Shown here: positions 23,791 to 36,500 of the stretch, piece by piece
Layout: each line of letters begins with the position of its first letter
How positions within the stretch are numbered: the stretch's first letter is position 1
From: Oscheius dolichura
Taxonomy: Eukaryota > Nematoda > Chromadorea > Rhabditida > Rhabditidae
Assembly (NCBI GenBank): GCA_932521035.1
Contig: OW051493.1
Location: forward strand, 4,464,001 to 4,528,000
Direction of reading: 5' to 3'
Length of the DNA stretch: 64,000 nt
Position numbers and translations under genes: made by a program
Notes under the pieces: model-generated
Seen by the model: only the letters and a program-made list of their open reading frames with translations
What the model was told of the DNA's origin: nothing
Databases searched by the model: none

Positions 23791-24511
23791 GGCAAATTGT
23801 GTAGCCGCTTGTCTAGCGTGAACGGGAAGCTTCTGAAGCAAACCGGTTGGGATATTGTGGAAAAAACGTGGTAAAAACAAGTTGACAAACAGGTGAAAGA
23901 GATGGTTATCGATTGGTCAGAGGACAAGGAAAGGACACCATGGTCAGAAAAGAAATTATAGAAGCCAAATTAATTCTTTTAAAGAAAAGATAAGCAAGGA
24001 GAGGACGAGAAAATAAGGACAGAAACAGCTGGGCGTCGTGGTGAGGCCGCGCAAGATTGCGCAACGTGGGGTCACGTGCCGACCGGGAGGTGTGGAACGG
24101 GCCACGGAGACAATGGACAGTCGCTCATTTTTGTAGGATAAAAAGAGAAGGAAAAGGGGATAAGAATACGCCCGTAAGGCTACGCTTAGAAAATCGATAG
24201 TCCGCGACTGCGTCCAACGGAACCGGCTGTTGGCCCAAGGATTTACGCCTCTCTTTGTTTTCTTTTCATCTGTCAACGAGGGAAATATAACCGAGTATGA
24301 ATTATATGACGATCTTTGAACATCCCCGGCTATTTATGATTAGGGGTCAAACGGGCACCAGGGCCCCATCTGGACTAGACGAGCCGTTGCCTGTCGTTGA
24401 TATGAAGGGACCGTCGGCGACCCATCCTCATAAACGGCGATAAGCCAATCAATTTCAGCTCCTTCCTGGCTTTTTTTGTCAAATTCCTCAAAGTTTTCTA
24501 TTTCCAGCAAA
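23791..24511. promoter_or_regulatory. Divergent promoter region, R3HDM4-like | spermidine synthase
   Basis: The two genes point away from each other with about 720 bp between start codons. The right end reads 'tctatttccag' four bases before the spermidine synthase ATG. No coding exon is seen. Confidence 0.4.
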
Positions 24512-25974
<1,463 letters not shown>

Positions 25975-26049
25975 GAAGAGACTCTGAAGATCGTCGTCCC
26001 AGTTGAATAAGATAAATTTTTATTGAGATTAAGTTTGTTTGACGTTGAT

Positions 26050-26632
26050 TCACCGAGTCACGAGGAGCTGCTGGACTTCCTCCCCGTTCCGGACACGAGT
26101 AGACGCGAGGACTGTCAGGACCACGAGCAGGACGAAGAGGAGCAGGCAGCCGACGCCGACAGCGACGAGGAAAGCGATCTCTCTCTGTCGGATCGTCTTC
26201 TTCTCGGCATCCTTCTCCTGTATTTCCTTTTATATGCGTCCTCGTGTTCCTTACCTTTTGGCTCTTTACATTTGTCGACTGCGATACAGTCACTCCCGTG
26301 GTCTTATTCTTCTCCGTCGTCGTCGCCGTCGCCGTCGTCGTTGTCGTCGTCATCGCTGTCCCATTTGTTGCCATCGCAGTCGTCTCACTCGTTGCCGTCG
26401 CCGTCGTCGTTGTCGTCGTCATCGCTGTCCCATTTGTTGCCATCGCAGTCGTCTCACTCGTTGCCGTCGCCGTCGTCGCTAGTGCCGTCTGTGTAGTTGA
26501 TGCGGTGAATGTGATGCTCGTCCATCCCGTTGTGGTTACTGTAGTAGGGGTGGTGGTGGTCGTCGTGTTGGGTCGAACCTCTAGGTTCACGAGAAGAAGC
26601 ACAACCAGCATCAGGACCTTCATTCCAGTCAA
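26050..26632 (-). CDS. Mucin-like single-pass membrane protein
   Basis: The start gives MTGMKVLMLVVLLLVNLEVRP, a signal peptide; Met 4 is an equal candidate. The ectodomain is almost wholly Thr, Ala and Ser with NGT sites, so dense O-glycosylation is expected. It contains two exact-looking copies of a 23-residue unit (SETTAMATNGTAMTTTTTTA...). A 37-nt intron (about 26218-26254 on the + strand) joins QSTNVKSQK to EKDAEKKTIRQRE. A membrane helix follows (IAFLVAVGVGCLLLFVLLVV) and a short cytosolic tail ends EEVQQLLVTR-stop. The function is unknown; a surface-coat role is inferred from composition only. It ends 75 bp from the convergent spermidine synthase gene, and a polyadenylation signal (aataaa, minus strand) lies near 26018. 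Confidence 0.72.
26325..26475. repeat. 69-bp tandem repeat in the mucin gene
   Basis: Two adjacent copies of a 69-bp unit, plus partial flanks rich in gtcgtc/gccgtc triplets on the + strand, encode the Thr-rich 23-residue unit of the mucin-like protein. The copies look identical by eye, which suggests recent unequal exchange or slippage. Confidence 0.75.
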
Positions 26633-28916
26633 ATGGCAATCTCCCAGCCGGAACAGGTACCATCCAATCCCGTATTAGTGACTTCACTCCTTTGGGAATG
26701 GGATTGGCGTGTCCTTTTCTTCAGTCCCCCGGGCCGGTTTCAACTGGTAGTTCATTTCGGGGAGGGCGAATCCAGGCGGCAGAGGGATTCTTCCATTGTT
26801 AACACTCTGCCGGATCTTGTCTGTTTGCCTCGCTCTTGGCCGCCTCATAACACGGCTTACAATCCCATCATCAATCAAACCACAGCTGACTCTCATACTC
26901 CTCAATTAGTCGCCTCCAGAGGTGGCATTTCTCCCACAAAATCTGCCACCTCGTGCCCAGGCCTCTTAGGAGGAACCTGTCAGACTTTACTAGAGAGGAG
27001 ATGAGTCTACTCTCAAAGTGTACGGGATGAGACCACTCTCTCGTGCAGCTGTGCAGATAGCAGAAAGTGCTGGAGGTGTTTATGTGTCGAAATTACACAG
27101 CATCAATCATCACCTGGCTCCTTCCCTCTCCTTCTCGCCCTCTCATTGTACCCTAAGGTGCTTTGACCCCTGCCCGCCCGGTCCACTGCAAACAGTCCGC
27201 CTCCAGGGGTATTAACTCCTCCTCGCACGTCTCGGTTTCAGTGTATATTTGCCGGGTTCTGTTCATTCCTATTTTTGTCTTCCTCCTTCCTCCCCACAAA
27301 AAAACGCAGTCCTGTTTACAATTGCTTCCCGGTCGCTAAGGGCACTCTTCCCCATTAGAGGCTTCCCCGTTACAATAAGTTCATCGGTCGTCCTCCCTCT
27401 GTCCTTAGTCAAACAGCGACACTTGCTAATCCCTTTTCGCGCCTCGTCCTGTTCCGAAGAGGCTACTTCGGCCGAGTCTCTACTAGTTCCTCTTCCTCCT
27501 TCTTTTGTCTCAAATTGTTGTTTACCAGTCGTCGTCCTTTTCCGTGTGTTTATCAGTCATTACATGAAACACCCTTCGCAGTCGGCGACACGCGATCCAC
27601 TGGCAACTGGTACGTGTTCTGCTAACTGTGTCTTATGTCCTCGTCCTCCCGATGTTTGTCCCAAGTTTGAAAAAATAAGCAGAGCTACTTGAGAGTAGTC
27701 TCTTCTCTCCGTAGCTACCGGCTAACAAAAAGAACATCGTGTTTTCAAAAGGGGAACAGCTCCTCCTCGTGTGTGTTTCGCTCAGTTTTCTTTCCCCGAT
27801 CGTTCGTAAAATAGTGCGTACTTGAGACTTTTTGCCGCCCGTGTGAATAGTGTTAATCGTGGCCCTCTCAACCCTCGGAAAACCTTTAGCTGAAAGTGAA
27901 ATCATCCACTTATGCTTCCTTCCTCTCTCGCTTTTCCATCCGGTCTACGGAAAGCGCTTTGTTGGCCCCAAATCGGTCTAAATCTGCCGATTCCATCTGT
28001 TCCTATTCTCTCTGTCATATCCTCCTCTCGCTTTTTGTAATAACACCGTCAGTCTCAATTAGAAAAAAACTCGGAAGGTGGTGGTCTCACCCGAACCCCG
28101 CTGCAGATTACACTGCCTACCCGATACGGTTCGCAATATTTCCTCCCGTTTTTGTCTCATTCTGCCAACTGTTCCCGTTATGAGAATAAAAACAGTCTAT
28201 AGAAGACTCTTCCCTCCTCACAATGGTCTTTTTATACTGTGTACAGTCAGGAGGAATCTCCTCTTTCTCTGAGGAGGAGGGCCGTCTCCAATCTCCTCCT
28301 CCAGTAGGTCATGGCTCCTCTCCTAATACTTTTTCAATGGCTAATCGGCTAACGGTCCCTGCCCCAATAAAAAGCTCATTCCAATGTACTCGGCCGTGGT
28401 CGGTCAAATCCCATTCTGTCCTAAATGTCCGGTCATTCCGCCCCGTCGGCCTCCGATTGTTTTAATCTCAGTCCTCCCTGATGACTCTCACGCCCATTGT
28501 CAAAGGTGTTTTCGGCACTTGCTGCTGGCCATGATCCGGTTGGGCAAAGTCGCTTCTCCCCCAGCCCCGAAGATTAGCCCGAATCCAACCCGCCACACGT
28601 TTGTTGCCCTTTGGGATCGTCCTTTTCCCCTTATTAACTTCCGTTTTCTCTCGCTGCCATTTCCCCATTGCCAAGGAAACACGAATCAAAGGAACCGGCA
28701 GCTATATTGATAGAAATCAACAGAGAAAGTGACCTTCGCCATGGCACCAGTCATCATTAACTTACCCCTGTCTCTCTCTCGCTACAATTCTTCTCTAAAT
28801 ACTCTTCCTCTTATTAATCTACCACCAAATAACCACGAAAAAGAACACGGTCGACTCGTTTCAAAGAACTTTACTCTTGTGTCTTTGTTTGACCACTACT
28901 CCTTTATCTTCCGTTG
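26633..28916. other. Non-coding GC-rich stretch, pyrimidine-rich on the + strand
   Basis: No gene is supported. From about 27100 the + strand is strongly pyrimidine-rich (many tcctcc and ctctc runs), the same bias seen inside the long introns of the Rap1GAP gene. It may therefore be a transcribed 5' part of that gene, but no exon can be named. Confidence 0.35.
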
Positions 28917-29290
28917 TGCATCTCCATCAGCACGTCGATCAGCACCAGGGCTCCTGTCCTCCCGATGCCCGCGCTGAATTTGTTCGTTTTTCTCTTATAA
29001 AAGAGTGCCTACCTGCAGTGGACGACAATCGGGCGGCCGTCCTTCTTGAAGGCCCGCGTCAGCATTTTGCACAGCTCGATGAGCCTCGTCGGCTGGCGGG
29101 GTGCCCCTGTCCGGCCAGTCCTTCTGCCGGTAATGGGTGCATTCGTGTCGGATGATGGGCTGCGTGGCCAGGGAGACCTCCAGATCTCGGGATCCGGAGC
29201 GATCACCTGCACCGAGGTCGTCGTCTTCCAGTTGTACTTGGAGATCTTCTTCGCGTTGACCGTCACCAAAAAACCACAGCCCTTCAAATA
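28917..29290 (-). pseudogene. Truncated, frameshifted copy of the PTP catalytic region
   Basis: This segment is nearly the same as 39508-39852 in the protein tyrosine phosphatase gene, including the small intron. It covers the part from KKISKYNWKTTT through KDWPDRGTP and VVHC to GRTGALVLIDVL. It breaks off before the Q-loop exon end. Compared with the intact copy it has a 2-base deletion near 29080 (gatgagcc against gatgggagcc) and an altered, longer stretch near 29190-29205. Both would break the frame. Because the intron is kept, it arose from a DNA-level duplication and not from a processed transcript. Confidence 0.8.
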
Positions 29291-30516
29291 AAGGGCATCC
29301 CATAATCTGAAAACAACAAACAAGCTACTTCCCTCCTCGGCAGTAGCCACTTGAAATGTCAATTGGCGTACGGTAGTTTTTGCCTGCAACCTTTTCCGCA
29401 CCTATTCTTGTCCTCGCTCGTCGCTCTCTCGAGTTCCACTCAACTACCCCGCGTAATTGTTCAAAATATTGGCTAATGACGGTCTCCCGCGCCTGACCCC
29501 CGACCATTCGCGTCTCCAGAATACACCCGTCCAGTCACGTGTCTATCACCGTCGGACATCATTTCACCGAGCAAAAAAGGTCAAAAGGAAGCCATGTAAT
29601 TGAGGAGGGAAACCCCCGGCCAGATATTATCCCCTCGGCAGTACTTTTTCGGCCTTTGTAGGGGGAAACCCGTTCGGCCAGGCCCACCCGTCCCTTGTCC
29701 AATCTGTTTGCCCATGTACCCCCCTTGACCCGGGACTTCTCCTTTTCGCGCACTTCTTATCACACCTGATAAAAAGTCGCCCTCTGACCATCCCGAGACA
29801 TTTTCCCTTCGACGGGATCCCGCACCCTCGTAATCCCTTGCCTCAACTCTCCTTCTGGCCCTAAAACACCGGTTCTCGCCCGAAGTTTACCGCAGCCTAA
29901 TCTTGTACAACATCCGTCTTCCCCCTGCCAAAGGTCCCCCGGCCGACAAAAGTATCCAGTCCCATGCATCTCCAATGGCGCCCTCGCCCCGTCAATTGTC
30001 TTCCAATTTTTGTCCACTTCTGCTCCGACCCATATTTCCCTGTTATGTAAATAGTGGTGAGAGAGAAGACCTCCATCGCCTCTCCGGTCACTCGGAACTG
30101 GTTCAAAGCACGGCAGTCCACCCAAATCCCCCTCTGATTCCCTATTAATTACAAGAGCCCAAAAAGGCTGGTTCCATATTTTACCGCCTACCGTATGCCT
30201 CTCTCCCGAACACTGTTATTGTCTCCCTTGTTTTGTCCCTCTATACTCTGTGACATTTGGAGAGGGTGCTTACGTGAATCAGCTCACGCCAGCTCACGCC
30301 TAGCAAACGGTCGCCTTCGTCGCGTTTTACGCTCTCCCGGTAGATAAGCGTATTCCAATGAGTGTAGTGCCCCCCGGTTGTGTTTCCTCCTCGTGTCCGT
30401 ACTAATATTCTCGGCCTCTTTTCTCTTCTTCGCCACTCTTCGTCATCAAACAAAACTTTTGTCCTTCTCCCTTTTCTTTTGCGCGCTTCTCATCTTTCAA
30501 TTTTTCAGGGTGGTCC
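29291..30516. other. Non-coding stretch upstream of the Rap1GAP first exon
   Basis: No coding frame is supported. A short direct duplication (cagctcacgc repeated) lies near 30279-30298. The right end is T-rich and runs into 'tttttcag', the acceptor of the first Rap1GAP exon I can identify. Confidence 0.35.
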
Positions 30517-33500
30517 ATGGATTGGATGTGGTCCTGGAAGGACTACGTCTTCTACGGCATCTGCTCCTGCTCCGGGGCCGGCGCCGTGCCCGACCCGCTG
30601 GCCGACGACAAGTGAGTTCCACCGCCTCTTGGCATTCCTCTTCCTTCTTTTCTATCCGGATTCGCTGACGCGGTAAAAGCTTCGTGCAGATAATTCAATT
30701 GACGAAATCCCGATGAATCTCGTTAGTGAGATGACGGCCGGGAACAACTGGCACCTGTGGGGGGCGCCCGGACGGTAGACGGAAACAATTCAGACCCTGA
30801 TCTCCGGGGGGCACTACTCGCTTTACGAGGCTCTCAAACATTTTGTGGAGGGTAATCGGGGCGAGAAAAAGTGGAAACATCTGTGAACAACAACTGCCCC
30901 TGGCACTTTTGCTCGACGTAAATATCCCTGGAAGGAAGTGTTTTAGGGGGGAAAGCCCGGGTCGCGAGTCAACAGAGCCGAGTCTGTCAGTCTGTCCTGT
31001 CCTCCCCAGCCCAGTGACAGTTTCTTTTCCAGATGCGACCCTCCCCTGCGGCTGAAGAGCTTCACGTAAGTCGCACCAGCCACTGCCACCTCGTAAACGT
31101 AGTAATCGCCATCTGGGCCCCTCTATTCCATGTTCATCCCTTTTGTGTTCCCTTCGCTCCCTCTGTTACACCACCACCACCACCACCGCAACTTTGCCCC
31201 GCAGCGGCCGCCAATTAGCTGGCTGGCCATCTTTCGTTATTTCACCTGCCAGTAGTTTTTCTGCTGACCTCCGTCTTGATAGGGACCTCTCTTCCTTAAA
31301 AAAGGCTCTTTCAAGATCTCTGTCTTATCCAGTCTGTCGACACTTTCCTTTCCTTTTTTCCACCTAGTTTCCCGTGTCTTTTTCTTCGTTTTCACTGGCT
31401 TAGGCCGGGCCGACGAAGACGATTTGGGGCATCGTAACATATCCGGGGACATGCACCTGTCCCGTCGCCGTTTACTCTGTCACTCATCATCTCTCGTGTA
31501 TGCTCTTCGCGGATTAGACCTTTAATACTCCAAAACTATGCTCCGACTGGAATGAAAACAAGCGAAGAGCCGGCCAGATGGCACACGCCGTCGTTGTACG
31601 CCCTCCTCCTGTGATGTCATGGCTAACGGGATTTTTAAAAATTAACGGGGGAGGAAGGGAAAAAGGCACGCGACCCCTTGAGCCCCTCCGGTGCCGTTCG
31701 GGATGGATTGCTCGGATTAGGCATGTCTTCCCCTCCAAATTGGCAAAGTAAAAAGAGAGAAAGTAAATTGGCTTTGATTCATAGGCAAAAGACTCCCAGG
31801 AGGACGGGCACAATTGACGATTTTCGAGACTAATGGAAGACGAATCAAAAGGAAATAAAAGACCCAGGGGACGGGCGGACTACGGCCGAATGGATTCTCA
31901 TTTGAGGAGCTTTGACAGATGCCCGGGTAATTGACAGGGCAGACTGAAGTTTGTTCTCTGGTAAGTCTCCTCTCCCAACAAAGGAGGAGATCCCCGAAGA
32001 CGCGTGCCTGTTGCCCGAATACTATTGTACTGGCCAGTACAGGAGACAAGTTTCACCCGCTGCTCGCCGTAGAGAGAACCTCCCAGTTAGTCAACAAATC
32101 CTTTAAAAATTCCCCAAATTGCCAACCTGACCCCCGAGAGAGTGCCTGCCACCCGGAGACGCAGAGGGGCGGGGTTCCTGTCCGCAATCAGTTTGTCAGT
32201 AAGAAGAGAGAAACTGACTCCTTCCATTCCGTACCCCTCCTCCCAATGGAACGTAAAATAACGTTTCGACGGCGAGAGCGACCCTCCACGACGAAGAGGC
32301 AGCCCTCCATGAAGGAGAGCCTCCTCTGCCAGCTGGCTCCGGCCAGGCGCTTTCTTCAACGGTGGGTTCATTTACGAGGGAAACGCATTAATTGGCTCAT
32401 GGACCATTAAATTCATCTGAGCCGTCCGCTTTACTCGAGGCCGTGTTTGCCCACTTTGACCTCTCTAATTATGCTCTCTTTTCTGATTCGGTTAATCTTC
32501 GTTTATGGCGGCTTTTGGGAGCCAGAGATCTAATTCCTTTGTTTTCCTTCTCTCCCCGTTGTACCAGCACTTCTCTCAATTATACGTGGGAATTGCTGGG
32601 ATAATAACAGTTTTCACATCGTACTGTTTAATCGAAAAGTCATCGAGAGGCCAGTTTTGACGTGAATCTTCACGAGAACAAATACCTGACTCAGCGGTCG
32701 GAGTAACTCGGGCAGTTCTGGTTGTTGACTCACAGAAAAGTTCGTCGCCCCCGCCGGAGACAACACCGACAGCTGACCACCAACTTTGACAAGTCCGATC
32801 AGCTGGATTGTCCGGTTTCGGGAGGACGACTCTCTATACAGCCGGGGAGGCGAGAAGGAGGATCTGACCTGCCAATGGAGACCGCATTCCTCCCGGCGGC
32901 ATCCCCCTGCCCTAATGCAGCTCCCCTTTCGACAACCAATTAGCCATTGGAGGATGCTGAATCAGCCCGTCTCCTTCTCGATTTACGACGTTTTTATTAA
33001 AGGCACTTTGCCGTTAGCCGTACGCTCGGCTTTTTGCAAGGAGCTTGGCTCGCCCGGCTGGCCGGCCGGCCGGCTTGTTTTGTTGGCGTGGAATCTTATC
33101 CCAATTAGTATGTACTATTAGAATATTTTTCCCTTCTCATTATGCCCTTGTTTATCCATCCGGCTCGTTATATTCCTCGGACTCCAATCTTCAATCCTCT
33201 GGAATTACGGTAGAAGGAGGCGAATGATCGTAATCGAATAATCTCGGGATAGGGATACGCATCAGAGCACGGTTCATTGGCTTTGGCTAAATTTACGGGA
33301 TCACGTTTGTCCGAGATGCTTGAGTCTCGGATACCTTTGTCCGGGGAATAACATGTCTGAAATATTAATAGGGAGGTGGCATGTTCAGAGAGCGCTCTCC
33401 CACGCCCTCTAACCCATCATTTACATTCCTCGTCCACCTTCTTCTCGCGCTTCTTCGCCTCTGCCGAACTCGTCTCTGCCCGTCTCCCCCTGTCGCTCTG

Positions 33501-36500
33501 CTGCTCTCACGCCCCTCTCAAAACGATATCGTAGTCCCTATAAAATGTTCATGTCCACCGACAGTGCCATTCTCCCCGGCTGAATTGTCCTCCGGCCGAC
33601 ACTTTCCGCTCCGCTCCCACTCTAATTAACACAGGCGCATAACGATGTGCGTCTGTCCACTCAGTCATCAACGGCATCCATCTTACGCCACTTTACCCTC
33701 TCTCTCTCCCCTTTCCCCCACCGGCCACTCTCCCTTAAACTTATGGTTAAAAATAAGGTCGAAGCCATTCTTCCCACGGCCAGGTGGTCTTTCGGCGCAC
33801 CGTTCCCATGCCCTTGGAAGGGAGGCTACGGTTGTTATAACTGTGGCGACAGTCAATCAGCCGTCTTCCCCTTTTTCATTCGAGTGGCCAACCCATCCAT
33901 TTCAGGAGAAACTCCGTCAACTGCGACCTCTACGACAGGGGAGACATGAAGGCCGCCGGCGGGCTCTTCACTACGTCCGTCCAGTTTCCCGGGATGTCCG
34001 GACACCAAAAGGTAGGCTCATGTGATCCATTCGAAATGATGGCTTTCTTCGAGTGTTTATCATGGGGAAGGGGTGATCTACTCGAAAGTTACAGTTTACA
34101 CACGGGGGCTCTCTGTTTATCCCCTGGGCAGCCATCTCGCCCTGCCTTCCTTTGAAGTCGTCCCTCTTAATCTCTTCCTCGATGTCATTTAATACCTCCT
34201 TTCCCGCGCAACTTTGTAAATTCGGATGTTTACCAACGCGTGGTTTTTGAGTCACAGAGCCTCTCCCAATCAGAACCATTTTCAGTCAAACGACTTCCTG
34301 GCCCTCTTGGAGAAGATGCAGAGCCAGCGGCTGGACGACCAGCGCTGCGAGATGCCCGAGATTCATGTGAGTCTATGGTTTTTTCTATTCCCGGCGTGTC
34401 CTTGTAAGAGTTCAAACGGTCGGCCTTGTACACGAGGAGGATGAGCTGAACGGCCTCAGCAAAATAAGCTATCGGATGACATCTCGCGCACTTCGCCGGC
34501 CATCCTCCCCTGCCGCCTCGCCTCGAATCACATAGTTTATCTACTGTCTCTCCCACCTGTCAGCTGTCTGTATACTTTTATTGTTTGTGACTGCTTGAGA
34601 GCCCACTTTCTGTGAAAACGGTCACACCTCCCCCAACTAGCCGTTTTTTGGCCAATCGACCCAGTCCCAATTGGAGATTGTCTCGCCCGCTTACCGATCC
34701 TCATCCTATTACGGTTCCAGTCCAGTTTTCCCCCCATTTTCATAATCTGGGCATTTCCCTCGCCTGGCAACGCGGCCCTTTCCATTCTATTGTGTGTACT
34801 TCCCGAATCAGTCAAGCGTCGTCTAATGTCCTCCTCCATATTCGTGCCATCCGGGGGCCGATCCCTCCCTCCCGTCAAAAATTGCCTGTACTCGTTAATT
34901 GAGCTGGCTGACCCCTTATCCAGCTGAGTAGTTCTCATTTCCGTCTCCATCAAATGAATAATGAACTTCCCCCTCTCACGCTCTAAACGGCCCCATGTTA
35001 CACTCACTTGGCATTCTTTCCGGAACAGGCTCGTTGAATAACCAGTTCTTTTTCCACACAATTAGTATACCGTCTACCTTCCTTCTCGACTTTGCGTAAT
35101 TGTAGTCTTGTGGCCTCCGCCTTCCGAACTGGGCTAAGCCTCCTCCACTGCCCCACAACACCCCCCTCTCCCCCTTCCACAATTATTCCACCTGACACAC
35201 TACCGTGAAGATTATTAGTTAACATTCATAACCTCTGCCGTCCTCCTCCGAGACTTAAAGATTGGGCGGTGTTCCCCTGCCGGCGACCTCACTTGGCTTA
35301 TCGTAGCGTCTAATTCCCCACACTCCATCATATGTCCATAAAATGGCGCATTTCTTCAGCTAATACACACAGAGAGACCTTGAGACACTCCGGCTGGCAC
35401 CCACCGCCATGTGGCAGCTTCTATTTGTCAACATCCGTAATCTTGTCCTAATCACCACCTGCGCCCTCATCTCCCTCTCTGATTAGGTTATCCTCCTCCG
35501 TCGCCGAGATACCCCTTGGCCTGTAATTATGAATGGTTTCGTGTCCTCCACCCTGGCCGTAATATGTCCGCCGCCGCGTGTCCTTCCTCCCGGCTCAAAA
35601 CCGACTTCCGGAGAATCGCTCCACTTGTCTCGCCTCCTTACCCGGCCTCTTTCCTTTTACCATACAAGTTCCTTGTTTACCACTTGTCCATTATTTCCTA
35701 TTGATTATGGCTAGAGGAGAGATCAAAAAGATCAATCCCCCTGAGGGTCGACTCTAATCACTCCTGAATCCGAGGCTGTCCACTCCCGCCCGTCTCTTCC
35801 TATTGCCAATATGGCTGTTTATTCAGTTTTGCCCGCCCCTCCTCCAACTGTTTGTACAATTCTTTCTCTCATTGTGCCGGTGAGATGGCCCTACCCTTCC
35901 CTCCGCAGGTCTTCCTCGACTCTATCCTCACTACTACTTCAAGATCCTCCCGTCGTATGCGATTCATCGACAGCAGCGAGGATGAATCCGAGGCGGACCG
36001 CTTCCTCGGCATGGAGAAACATCCGACGGAGAGGAGATTTCGAAGAAGGCCGCGGCCACCCGCCCTGGCCCCGATCCACGAGAGACCCTCAAAGGCTGTC
36101 AGCATGGATTGTATCAAGAGCAATCTCTCGCCCGAGGAGGAGTTCAAAGTGATGGCCGCCAATAAACTGATCAATGCCATGGAGAACTTGAGGGATGCTG
36201 AGAGGAGACAGCTGAAGGCGTCGACGGAAAGCCTTCCAGTCGTTAGGAAGGCGAACAAGACGAGGTTTCTCTCCCAATTCCTCGGCCGAAGGGATGGGAA
36301 GAATCTCAATGCCGTCGTCAGTTCTCCTGTCCTCATCTCCTCCACCTGCACTGCGGTGTCTCTCACCGACCTCACCGGTGTAAGTAAAACGGGGTTGAAC
36401 TCGAAACAAGGACACCTGGGCCCTATATTGACTGATATATCTATTAACCGTTGCTTTTAGAACTCTCCTGGAAACAACCGGAGGGACAACATCGTAACGA

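Noticed and set aside
26023-26678. + strand Ser/Arg- or Val-rich frames in the triplet-repeat region
   Set aside because: They arise from the gtc/gcc triplet repeat; the minus frame has a signal peptide, an intron in phase and a membrane helix, so it is preferred.
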